Source: Bacteroidota bacterium (GTDB taxonomy: Bacteria; Bacteroidota; Ignavibacteria; Ignavibacteriales; Ignavibacteriaceae). From it: a stretch of DNA of 14,109 bases. The translations under genes and the position numbers were made by a program. Below, in pieces: positions 1 through 6,966 of this stretch. The notes under the pieces are model-generated. The model ran no database searches, was not told the DNA's origin, and worked only from the letters and a program-made list of their open reading frames with translations. The stretch lies in NCBI GenBank assembly GCA_024278655.1, contig JAJRSV010000255.1, forward strand, positions 1 through 14,109, in the 5' to 3' direction. How positions within the stretch are numbered: the first letter of the stretch is position 1; each line of letters starts with the position of its first letter.

Positions 1-1
1 A

Positions 2-625
2 ATCGTTAATCTGCCCGAAGGGAAAAAGATAATTATCGATTCGAAAGTATCGCTTACCAATTACGAAAGATTTGTCTCTGCGGATTCGGAAGAGGAACAA
101 AGCGTGCAGCTTAAGTTGTTCATAAATTCTGTTAAAAAGCATATCAAAGAATTATCCGATAAAAAATATCAGAACCTGTTCGATGAAGGTTCGCTCGACT
201 TTGTTTTGATGTTCATTCCAATCGAACCGGCTTTTCTCCTTTCCATTCAGTACGGCGAAAATCTTTACGTTGATGCTTACGATAAAAATATTATAATCGT
301 TAGTCCATCCACGCTGCTTGCAACACTGCGCACGATAGCAAACATCTGGAAGCAGGAATATCAGAACCGCAACGTAATTGAAATTGCAAAGCAGAGCGGT
401 GCACTGTACGATAAGTTTGTAGGATTCGTTGAAGACTTAATAGATGTGGGCAACAGGATTGACCAGGCGAAAAGCAGCTATACAGGTGCCATGAAGAAAC
501 TTACCGAAGGTTCGGGCAATCTTGTTGGCAGAGTGGAAAAAATTAAAAAGTTAGGAGCTAAAGCCACCAAATCGTTACCGCAATCGATTTTGAACAGAGC
601 CGATTTGGATACTGACGATGAATAA
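2..625 (+). CDS. rmuC: RmuC-family DNA recombination protein, C-terminal part (5' end outside window)
   Basis: The reading frame is open from the first bases of the window to TAA at 623-625, giving 207 visible codons of a gene whose start lies to the left. The core is typical of RmuC: a VDSK-like segment (here IIIDSKVSLTNYERF), then KKHIKELSDKKYQ, then the DFVLMFIPIEPAFLLS block and a SPSTLLATLRTIANIW block. RmuC proteins limit DNA inversions and other rearrangements; a nuclease-like fold has been proposed for this domain, and the N-terminal coiled coil is missing here only because of the window edge. A GTG at position 104 could be read as a start, but the conserved domain continues upstream of it, so it is internal. 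The tail (about 40 residues, ending LDTDDE) is acidic and poorly conserved. Family assignment is confident; the molecular activity is known only in outline. Confidence 0.93.
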   Translation: MVNLPEGKKIIIDSKVSLTNYERFVSADSEEEQSVQLKLFINSVKKHIKELSDKKYQNLFDEGSLDFVLMFIPIEPAFLLSIQYGENLYVDAYDKNIIIVSPSTLLATLRTIANIWKQEYQNRNVIEIAKQSGALYDKFVGFVEDLIDVGNRIDQAKSSYTGAMKKLTEGSGNLVGRVEKIKKLGAKATKSLPQSILNRADLDTDDE

Positions 626-678
626 AAGTTTGTGGGGAACGTAAACAAGTTCATTAATAAATTTATATCGGAGGAGAT

Positions 679-1257
679 ATGAATCGCTTAGTTGTTCCCG
701 CCCTTTTAGCTGCAGTTGTTGTTTTTATCTGGATGTTTATTTCGTGGGCTGTTATCGGCTGGCACGATCTGGAAATAAAAAGCTTTCCCGATGCCACCGA
801 AATAGAACACATGAAAGCAGTTATGCACGAACCCGGAATTTATGTTTATCCCGGTTATCCCGAAGAAGATTCCGAATCGGCGATGAAAGAGTGGACTGAC
901 AAATATGAAGCCGGTCCCATTATTAGTTTTATGGTTTATTCCCCGACAGGAGGAAACCCATGGGATATGATGCTGTGTGTAAGAAGCTTTATAATAAACT
1001 TTATCGCGGCTTTTCTTGCAGGTGCGTTGCTGATGATGACATTGGCACAAAACCCTAACTTTTGGCGGCGTGTAACTTTTGTGATGCTGTTAGGTTTGTT
1101 TGCCGGCTTTATCGGTCCCGTTATCGAATGGAACTGGTGGGGCTTTCCTCTCGGTTACACAATTGTAATGGTAATTGATTTTTGCATTACCTGGTTTTTG
1201 GCTGGACTAATTTTAGCATGGAGAATAAAACCCGAAGCAGAAACTCAAACAGCTTAA
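679..1257 (+). CDS. Small four-helix integral membrane protein of unknown function
   Basis: A 192-residue protein that I do not recognise as a named family. Residues ~4-27 form a first hydrophobic helix. Residues ~30-100 are a polar, acidic, probably extracytoplasmic segment rich in Pro, Glu and Tyr. Three closely spaced helices follow (~103-123, ~131-151, ~157-182), and the C-terminus is short and charged. The membrane part has several Trp residues (EWNWWGF at ~150-156). The ATG at 679 is well supported by a purine-rich GGAGGAG Shine-Dalgarno about 4 bases upstream, one of the few strong ones in the window. It is 53 bases after rmuC in the same direction, so co-transcription is possible but not shown. 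Nothing visible suggests an enzyme or transporter. Confidence 0.85.
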   Translation: MNRLVVPALLAAVVVFIWMFISWAVIGWHDLEIKSFPDATEIEHMKAVMHEPGIYVYPGYPEEDSESAMKEWTDKYEAGPIISFMVYSPTGGNPWDMMLCVRSFIINFIAAFLAGALLMMTLAQNPNFWRRVTFVMLLGLFAGFIGPVIEWNWWGFPLGYTIVMVIDFCITWFLAGLILAWRIKPEAETQTA

Positions 1258-1273
1258 GTAACAAATTACTTAA
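1254..1273 (+). terminator. AT-rich hairpin over the stop codon of the membrane protein gene
   Basis: TTAAGTAA, a CAAA loop, then TTACTTAA form a perfect 8-bp stem with a 4-base loop, overlapping the TAA stop at 1255-1257. The stem is almost all A-T and no T-run follows directly (next bases are CACGGGTG), so it is at best a weak terminator. It may instead be an mRNA 3'-end stabiliser. Confidence 0.35.
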
Positions 1274-1290
1274 CACGGGTGAATTTTTAT

Positions 1291-1349
1291 TTCCGGCTTT
1301 TGCCTGAGGTATTCCGTAAAGGTATTCTTTGGGGACAGCCGGAATTTTT
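1291..1349 (+). promoter_or_regulatory. Long-range inverted repeat followed by T-tract, upstream of the methyltransferase gene
   Basis: TTCCGGC at 1291-1297 is exactly complementary to GCCGGAA at 1338-1344, and the second arm runs straight into TTTTT (1345-1349). The 40-base interior contains a direct repeat GGTATTC (1308-1314 and 1321-1327) and a small GGC-TTTT-GCC element next to the first arm. The arrangement of closed stem plus T-tract, ending about 35 bases before the methyltransferase ATG, could be a terminator of the upstream gene or a structured leader. I do not recognise a known riboswitch class in it. Confidence 0.3.
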
Positions 1350-1382
1350 AATTTACTTTTACGTTCAATAGCAAATATAAAA

Positions 1383-2192
1383 ATGAATAATCAGGAAAAG
1401 TTAAAAGCGTTTTTTGATACGAACAAAAAAGCATGGAACAATAAAACTCCCATTCATCTTAAATCGGAGCTTTATGATATCGAAGGTTTTAAGAGCGGCA
1501 AATCTTCGTTAAAGTTTATTGAACTGGAAGAATTGGGTGACGTGAAAAATAAAACAATGCTGCATCTTCAGTGCCACTTCGGTCAGGACTCGCTTTCCTG
1601 GGCAAGATTGGGTGCAAAGGTAACCGGTGTCGATTTTTCGGATGAAGCAATTAAAGTGGCAAAAGCATTAAACGATGAACTCAATCTCGACGCAAAATTT
1701 ATCTGCTCAAATATTTACGACATCGAACAGCATCTTGACGAAAAGTTTGATATTGTTTTTACTTCTTACGGTACAATCGGCTGGCTGCCGGACTTAAACG
1801 AATGGGCAAGATTAATTTCACACTATCTTAAGCCGGACGGAATATTTTATATAGTCGATTTTCATAACGTGCTTTGGATGTTCGATGACGACTTTAAATA
1901 TTTAAAATACTCTTACTTTAACCTTGGAGAAATTGAAGAAGAAGTTGAAGGCACGTATGCCGATTTAAACGCTCCGCTTAAACAGAAACAGTACGGCTGG
2001 AATCATCCTTTAAGCGAGGTAATTAATTCGTTGATTGAAAACGGATTGCAGATTGAGTTCTTTCACGAGTTTCCGTTTAGTGTGTATGATGTTTTTCCAA
2101 ACACCGTTAAGGGTGAAGACGGGTGGTGGAGAATAAAAGGACTGGAAGATATTATCCCGATGATGTTTTCGATTAAAGCGGTGAAGAAGTAG
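1383..2192 (+). CDS. Class I SAM-dependent methyltransferase
   Basis: A 269-residue protein with a Rossmann-type methyltransferase core. Motif I is MLHLQCHFGQDSLSWAR at ~59-75 (a Cys-His-Phe-Gly variant of the glycine-rich SAM loop, seen in a known subfamily). The acidic end of strand 2 is VTGVDFSDEAI at ~80-90, with Asp84 expected to bind the ribose hydroxyls. FDIVFTSYGTIGWLPDL at ~122-138 corresponds to motif IV. The C-terminal third (aromatic-rich, with NHPLSEVINSLIENGLQIEFF) resembles the usual substrate-lid region. The frame is open further upstream to a TTG at 1329, but that would add 18 residues running through the leader inverted repeat. The ATG at 1383 fits the expected N-terminus. 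The substrate cannot be told: these proteins methylate small molecules in most annotated cases. Confidence 0.9.
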   Translation: MNNQEKLKAFFDTNKKAWNNKTPIHLKSELYDIEGFKSGKSSLKFIELEELGDVKNKTMLHLQCHFGQDSLSWARLGAKVTGVDFSDEAIKVAKALNDELNLDAKFICSNIYDIEQHLDEKFDIVFTSYGTIGWLPDLNEWARLISHYLKPDGIFYIVDFHNVLWMFDDDFKYLKYSYFNLGEIEEEVEGTYADLNAPLKQKQYGWNHPLSEVINSLIENGLQIEFFHEFPFSVYDVFPNTVKGEDGWWRIKGLEDIIPMMFSIKAVKK

Positions 2193-2203
2193 GAATATTT
2201 TAT

Positions 2204-2222
2204 AAAAAATTGTACTCGTACA
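2204..2222 (-). terminator. Possible weak terminator of the EVE-domain gene
   Basis: Read on the minus strand, TGTAC-GA-GTACA (2222-2211) is a short inverted repeat followed by ATTTTTT. A 4-bp stem with a CGAG loop, or 5 bp with a strained loop, plus a T-run fits a small Rho-independent terminator just past the minus-strand stop codon at 2245. A second inverted repeat, AATAAG (2225-2230) with CTTATT (2244-2249), flanks the same stop. Both are AT-rich and weak. Confidence 0.35.
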
Positions 2223-2244
2223 GAAATAAGTTTAGTAGTAATTC

Positions 2245-2712
2245 TTATTGACTCATTCTCAAAATCTCTTCAAACTCTTCTTTTGTTACCGGCATCACCG
2301 ACAACCTGTTTCCCCGCTGAATCAATCGCATATTTTTAAGCTTTGGATTTTCTTTTATCTCTTTCAATGTTACAGGTTTCTTGAATTTTTTCTTTAGTTT
2401 AATATCAACCATATACCAAACAGGTTCTTTTAACGTTGCACGCAGATCGAAGTGTTTGCTGTCCGGATCGAACTGTGTATGGTCGGGGTATGCTTCTTTT
2501 ACAACTTCGCAATAGCCCACAACTGCAAGCGGATCGGTATTGCTGTGGTAGAATAAAACATAATCACCTTTCCGCATATCATCGCGCATGAAGTTACGTG
2601 CCTGGTAATTTCTTACTCCATCCCAGTATGTTCGTTTGCCGGGACTCTTTTCCAAATCCTCAATTGAAAAAGCCGAAGGTTCCGATTTAAAAAGCCAGTA
2701 TTTTTTTGCCAT
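2245..2712 (-). CDS. EVE domain-containing protein (thymocyte nuclear protein 1-like)
   Basis: A 155-residue protein that is one complete EVE domain, the usual length for bacterial members. Recognisable parts are the N-terminal YWLFKSEPSAFSIEDL (~5-20), the signature WDGVRNYQARNFMRDDMRKGD (~30-50), YVLFYHSNTDPLAVVGYCEV (~51-70), the YPDHTQFDP segment (~75-83) and the C-terminal RLSVMPVTKEEFEEIL. EVE domains share the PUA/YTH-like fold and are thought to bind modified bases in DNA or RNA; they occur both as housekeeping single-domain proteins and fused to restriction or defence enzymes. Here it is a lone gene, convergent with the methyltransferase, and no restriction enzyme is nearby. Domain identity is confident; the ligand is unknown. 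Confidence 0.94.
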   Translation of the reverse strand: MAKKYWLFKSEPSAFSIEDLEKSPGKRTYWDGVRNYQARNFMRDDMRKGDYVLFYHSNTDPLAVVGYCEVVKEAYPDHTQFDPDSKHFDLRATLKEPVWYMVDIKLKKKFKKPVTLKEIKENPKLKNMRLIQRGNRLSVMPVTKEEFEEILRMSQ

Positions 2713-2746
2713 TTTTAATTCCTGAAATCAGTTTTATCTTTCAATG

Positions 2747-2754
2747 CAAATTTA
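2747..2754 (-). promoter_or_regulatory. Candidate Bacteroidota -7 box for the EVE gene
   Basis: On the minus strand this reads TAAATTTG, an exact match to the Bacteroidota -7 consensus TAnnTTTG. It lies about 35 bases upstream of the ATG, leaving a short leader. No clear TTTG element is visible at the expected -33 distance. The divergent 109-base gap (2713-2821) must also carry the promoter for the DUF4159 gene, but no equally good box was found for that side. Confidence 0.4.
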
Positions 2755-2821
2755 CAATTATTTGCCGTAACTTTATTTCTAAATTGCTATTAGCAGCATC
2801 ACTGAATATATTGCCATCCGT

Positions 2822-3481
2822 ATGAAAAGACTTATTAACATAATATTTGTTGTTTGTTTTACCGTTAGCATTTATCCGCAGTTTAACACCGGATTCAAAA
2901 TAGCACGCTTAAAATATAACGGCGGCGGCGATTGGTATAACGATCCTTCAGCCGAAGAAAACCTGCTTAACTTTGTGCATAGAAACACAAACATTAAAGT
3001 CGATCCCGAATATCGCTTTGTTGATATAAGCTCCGATGAAATTTTTGCATACCCGTTTTTGTTTTTAACGGGACACGGAAACGTCTACTTCTCTGATGAA
3101 GAAGCAAAACGCCTCCGGTTGTATCTTGAAAACGGCGGCTTCCTTTACATCGATGATGATTACGGTTTGGATAAATCAATCCGTCGCGAGATGAAAAAAG
3201 TTTTCCCGGAAAAAGATTTCATCGAACTTCCGTTTAATTACGGCATTTACAATTGCGTTTTTGAATTCAACAGCGGACCGCCAAAAACTCACAAGCACGA
3301 CGGCAAACCGCCGCAGGGATTCGGGATTTTTATTGACGGGCGGCTTGCAGTTTATTATACATACGAATCGAATCCGAGCGACGGATGGACAGATGCACGC
3401 GTTCACAACGATCCGGAAGAGAAAAGAATTGAAGCACTTAAATTTGGAACAAACATAGTAGTCTGGGCGTTATCGCAGTAA
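2822..3481 (+). CDS. Secreted DUF4159 domain-containing protein
   Basis: A 219-residue protein with an N-terminal signal peptide (MKRLINIIFVVCFTVSIYPQ) and one DUF4159 domain over almost the whole mature part. Conserved features are FKIARLKYNGGGDWYNDPS (~25-43), the FLFLTGHGNVYFSDEEAKRL block (~79-98), GGFLYIDDDYG (~105-115) and the C-terminal KFGTNIVVWALS. The fold resembles a class I glutamine amidotransferase-like sandwich, but no catalytic Cys-His-Glu triad is evident, so a binding or structural role is more likely than catalysis. The stop codon shares one base with the ATG of the next gene (TAATG at 3479-3483), a sign of translational coupling. In Bacteroidota and relatives DUF4159 genes often sit in MoxR/DUF58 clusters with large membrane proteins; here only the large partner is present. 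Confidence 0.9.
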   Translation: MKRLINIIFVVCFTVSIYPQFNTGFKIARLKYNGGGDWYNDPSAEENLLNFVHRNTNIKVDPEYRFVDISSDEIFAYPFLFLTGHGNVYFSDEEAKRLRLYLENGGFLYIDDDYGLDKSIRREMKKVFPEKDFIELPFNYGIYNCVFEFNSGPPKTHKHDGKPPQGFGIFIDGRLAVYYTYESNPSDGWTDARVHNDPEEKRIEALKFGTNIVVWALSQ

Positions 3482-6400
3482 TGAGTACCGAATCGAAATA
3501 TTACCGGGAGATTATAAACAAGCTTGAACGGCTTTGCCGGAAAGAATCACTCCTTTACGCACTAACCGGCTTTCAGGTTTCGCTGCTTATTGTAATTGCC
3601 GTGTTTACTCTTCTTTCATTGGTAGAGCTGGCTGTTAATCTTAATTCAACTGTAAGAACGGTTCTTTTCTTTACGGCAATCTTACTTTTTGCTGCAACGG
3701 TTTTTTATTACTTCATCCTTCCCCTTCTGCAATACTTTAAGGTGTTCAGAAAGGAAACTTATTTTCAGGCGGCGCAGAAAGTCGGGCAGCACTTTCCGCA
3801 GCTTAAGGATGATCTGCTCAACGCAATGCAGCTTTTAACTGACTCCAAAGACAAAGTTCTCTATTCTGCAGGATTGATTGAAGCGGCTTTCAAAAACACT
3901 TACGAAAAAGCAAAGAGTTTAAGCTTCGAATCGATTGTTGATTTTACCAAAGCGAAAAAGTTTTCGTTTTATGTTGCTGCGGCGGTCATCGTTACAGCCG
4001 GATTGTTCCTAACCGTGCCGGGCTTGCAGGCGGCTTCGTACAGATTGATAAATTATGATAAGGAATTTATTGAACCGCCCGAGTTTACTCTCGACGTTTC
4101 GCCGGGAAACATTGAAGTAACAAAAGGCGATGATGTTTTAATAATTGTAACCGCCGAAGGAAATGCTCCTTCTGAAATATCACTCGGCATAAAAAAAGCA
4201 GATCAGGCAGAGTATGAATTACAAAAATTAATTGCCGATTCACTCGGACAGTTTACGCTGACAGTTCCGGCGGTAAGAACATCGTTTAAATATTTTGCTT
4301 CGGCTGATGATATAAGAAGCAATGAGTTTTCGGTTAAGGTTGTTGACAGACCAATCGTTAAAACCTTGAATGTTCAAATTATTCCGCCTGCTTATTCCGG
4401 ACTCGAAAAGATTTTTCAGAAAGATAACGGCAATGTGGTTTCGCTGGTGGGCACAAAAGTCAATATCGATTTATCATCGACAAAAAAATTAAGCAAAGCA
4501 TATCTTGAGTTTAATGATTCTACAGTTGTCAATCTTCAGGTAAAAGATAAAAATGCAAAAGGCACTTTTGTTGTAAAGAATGATAACAAGTATAAAATAA
4601 GATTAATTGATGAAGGCGGAAACGAAAACCAATCTCCAATTACATATCAGGTTCACGCTTTGATTGATGCGTATCCATCGATTGAAATGATAGCCCCGAA
4701 TATGAACATTCCGCTTGCTGCCGATAATCGTGTTACTTTGATGGCAAAAATTTCTGACGATTACGGTTTTTCAAAATTGCTTCTCCGTTACCGGTTGTCT
4801 GCTTGGCGTTACAAATCACCCGATGAGAAATATTCGCAAATAGAAATACCGGTAATAAAAAATGCACGCGAGTTTGATGTAAACTACATCTGGAACCTCA
4901 CACCGCTCGAGTTGACGGTTGATGATGTTGTTAGTTATTATCTGGAAGTTTTTGATAATGATAATGTAAGCGGACCGAAATCGGCAAAGACGCCTGTGTT
5001 TTCTGTACGCGTTCCTTCGTTGGAAGAGATGCTTGCCGAAGCGGATGAAATTCAGAACCAGTCTCAAACCGATTTGGAGCAGACATTAAAAGAAGCCGAA
5101 GACTTACAGGAAACACTTAAGGAGATTGAGCAGGATTTAAAAAAGGATCAGAAAAAGCTAACGTGGGAAGAGAAGGAAAAAATTGAAAGCGCACTCGATA
5201 AGTTTGAAGAGCTTCAAAAGAAGATTGAAGATGTAAGTGAAAATCTTCGGGATATGCAAAACAAACTTCAGGAGAACCAACTCCTTTCGGAAGAGACACT
5301 TGAAAAGTATATGGAACTGCAGGAACTGATGGACCAGTTAACAAGTGAAGAGATGAAGAAAGCAATGGAAGAACTGCGCAACGCTTTGCAGCAGCTTAAC
5401 AGGGAAATGGCTCAGCAGATGATGGAGAACTTTAAGTTCGATGAAGAGATGTTTAAGAAGAGCGTAGAGAGAACTCTTAACTTACTCAAACGAATTCAGA
5501 TTGAACAGAAAGTTGACGAGTTGGTTAAACGTACCGAAGAGCTTATGAAAGAACAAAGCGAACTTAAAGAGCAGACTGAGAACAGTGACCTTTCGCAAAA
5601 AGAAAATCAGGAGCAGTTGAGTAAAAAACAGGATGAGATTTCGAAAAAGTTAGATGAGCTCTCGAAAGAGATGGAAAAGCTTGATGAGAAGATGGGCGAA
5701 CTTGAAGATATGCCGAAAGATGAAATGGAAAAGATGATGGAAGAATTCGAGAAGCAGAAAAACGAGGAGCTTTCCGAACAGGCATCGCAAAATCTTAAGC
5801 AGAACCAGAAACAGCAGGCAATGCAGAATCAGCAGCAGCTTTCGCAAAATATGAGTAAGCTCAATCAGAAAATGCAGGATATGAAAAACTCGATGATGAT
5901 GCAAAATCAGATGCAGACGTTTACAGATATGATGAAGATACTCGATAACCTGCTCGAACTTTCGCGCAAGCAGGAAGAACTGAAAAACGAAACACAAAAT
6001 GCCGATCCCAATTCACCTTCGTTTAAGGAAAATGCAGAGCAGCAGGAGAACTTAAGGCAAAGTCTTTCGAGCATTATGAGCCAGATGGCGGAGCTGTCTC
6101 AAAAAACTTTTGCCATTACGCCCGAAATGGGGAAAGCCCTTGGCGATGCCGCCAAAAATATGCAGCAGTCAATTCAGGCAATGCAAAACCGTAACGGTAG
6201 TTTTGCCGTGGTAACGCAGCAGGATGCGATGATGAACCTTAATAAAGGTGCGATGATGATGAAAGGTATGATGGAAGCAATGATGCACGGCGGCGGACAA
6301 GGCGGCGGTATGATGCCGCTGATGCAGCAGCTTCAGCAGATGGCACAACAGCAGATGAATTTGAACAACCTTACACAAATGCTTCAACAAATGCAGCAAG

Positions 6401-6870
6401 GCAAGCTTACGCAGCAGCAGCAGGCACAACTGCAGCGTCTTGCCCAGGAACAGAGCATGATAAGAAAATCGTTAGAGGAGTTGAATAAGGAGGCACAGCT
6501 ATCAGGTGAATCAAAAAAACTTCCGACTAATCTGGAAAACATTGTTAAGGAAATGCAGGAAGTAATTACCGATATGCAAACCCAACGATTGGATGATAAG
6601 TTGATTCAGAAGCAGGAAAAGATTCTTTCCAAACTTCTGGATGCTCAACGTTCGATAAACGAAAGGGATTTTGAAAAGAAGAGAAAATCGGAGACGGGTA
6701 AGAATTTTGTAAGAAAGTCACCCGGAGATAATATTATATCGGAAGAGAAAAGTAAAAAAGAAATAATGGACGAACTTAAGAGAGCGATGAGCGAAGGTTA
6801 TACGAGAGATTACGAATCGTTAATACAAAAGTATTACGAGGCACTTCAAAAAGAAGAAATTAACGAGTAG
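3481..6870 (+). CDS. Large DUF4175-type membrane protein with long coiled coil and Met/Gln-rich tail
   Basis: A 1129-residue protein. Helices at ~31-53 and ~61-80, and a third at ~161-180, anchor the N-terminus in the membrane. Residues ~196-510 look beta-rich, with Ig-like repeats (PPEFTLDVSPGN, IIPPAYSGLEKIF, VSYYLEVFDND), probably extracytoplasmic. From ~511 to ~760 an acidic and basic heptad-rich coiled coil follows. From ~760 to ~1000 the chain is dominated by Met, Gln, Asn and Lys with a GGGQGGGMM patch near 936. The extreme C-terminus (AMSEGYTRDYESLIQKYYEALQ) matches the GY-x-x-Y-E-x-L-I-x-x-Y-x-x-A-L ending common in this family. It is coupled to the DUF4159 gene by a one-base overlap, so the two likely act in one envelope complex. 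The biochemical role is unknown, and no enzymatic motif is seen. Confidence 0.85.
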   Translation: MSTESKYYREIINKLERLCRKESLLYALTGFQVSLLIVIAVFTLLSLVELAVNLNSTVRTVLFFTAILLFAATVFYYFILPLLQYFKVFRKETYFQAAQKVGQHFPQLKDDLLNAMQLLTDSKDKVLYSAGLIEAAFKNTYEKAKSLSFESIVDFTKAKKFSFYVAAAVIVTAGLFLTVPGLQAASYRLINYDKEFIEPPEFTLDVSPGNIEVTKGDDVLIIVTAEGNAPSEISLGIKKADQAEYELQKLIADSLGQFTLTVPAVRTSFKYFASADDIRSNEFSVKVVDRPIVKTLNVQIIPPAYSGLEKIFQKDNGNVVSLVGTKVNIDLSSTKKLSKAYLEFNDSTVVNLQVKDKNAKGTFVVKNDNKYKIRLIDEGGNENQSPITYQVHALIDAYPSIEMIAPNMNIPLAADNRVTLMAKISDDYGFSKLLLRYRLSAWRYKSPDEKYSQIEIPVIKNAREFDVNYIWNLTPLELTVDDVVSYYLEVFDNDNVSGPKSAKTPVFSVRVPSLEEMLAEADEIQNQSQTDLEQTLKEAEDLQETLKEIEQDLKKDQKKLTWEEKEKIESALDKFEELQKKIEDVSENLRDMQNKLQENQLLSEETLEKYMELQELMDQLTSEEMKKAMEELRNALQQLNREMAQQMMENFKFDEEMFKKSVERTLNLLKRIQIEQKVDELVKRTEELMKEQSELKEQTENSDLSQKENQEQLSKKQDEISKKLDELSKEMEKLDEKMGELEDMPKDEMEKMMEEFEKQKNEELSEQASQNLKQNQKQQAMQNQQQLSQNMSKLNQKMQDMKNSMMMQNQMQTFTDMMKILDNLLELSRKQEELKNETQNADPNSPSFKENAEQQENLRQSLSSIMSQMAELSQKTFAITPEMGKALGDAAKNMQQSIQAMQNRNGSFAVVTQQDAMMNLNKGAMMMKGMMEAMMHGGGQGGGMMPLMQQLQQMAQQQMNLNNLTQMLQQMQQGKLTQQQQAQLQRLAQEQSMIRKSLEELNKEAQLSGESKKLPTNLENIVKEMQEVITDMQTQRLDDKLIQKQEKILSKLLDAQRSINERDFEKKRKSETGKNFVRKSPGDNIISEEKSKKEIMDELKRAMSEGYTRDYESLIQKYYEALQKEEINE

Positions 6871-6938
6871 TTTCTTCTTAATTCCTTTTATTAAAATTAC
6901 TATTTTTCACCGGTTGTTTTTTTTCAACTAATTCCTGT

Positions 6939-6946
6939 TATTTTTG
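6939..6946 (+). promoter_or_regulatory. Candidate Bacteroidota -7 box for the kinase/regulator operon
   Basis: TATTTTTG matches TAnnTTTG exactly and lies 20 bases upstream of the kinase ATG, giving a very short leader. A TTG at 6914-6916 sits 22 bases further upstream, slightly longer than the usual spacing. The surroundings are T-rich, so a chance match is possible. Confidence 0.35.
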
Positions 6947-6966
6947 TAGATAAATAAATTAATACA

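Noticed and set aside
104..106. GTG as start of a short RmuC-like protein
   Set aside because: Conserved RmuC sequence (IIIDSKVSLTNYERF) continues in frame upstream to the window edge, so the codon is internal.
1329..1382. Upstream TTG start for the methyltransferase
   Set aside because: It would translate through the second arm of the leader inverted repeat and add residues not expected in the family; the ATG at 1383 is preferred.
1383..2754. Methyltransferase plus EVE-domain gene as a restriction or defence island
   Set aside because: The methyltransferase has no DNA-methylase motifs, the genes are convergent rather than an operon, and no nuclease or helicase is present.
5650..5997. Antisense reading frame encoding a His/Leu/Phe-rich peptide
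   Set aside because: It is the mirror of the Lys/Glu/Met/Gln-rich coiled-coil codons of the DUF4175 gene; the composition is an artefact and there is no ribosome site or homology.
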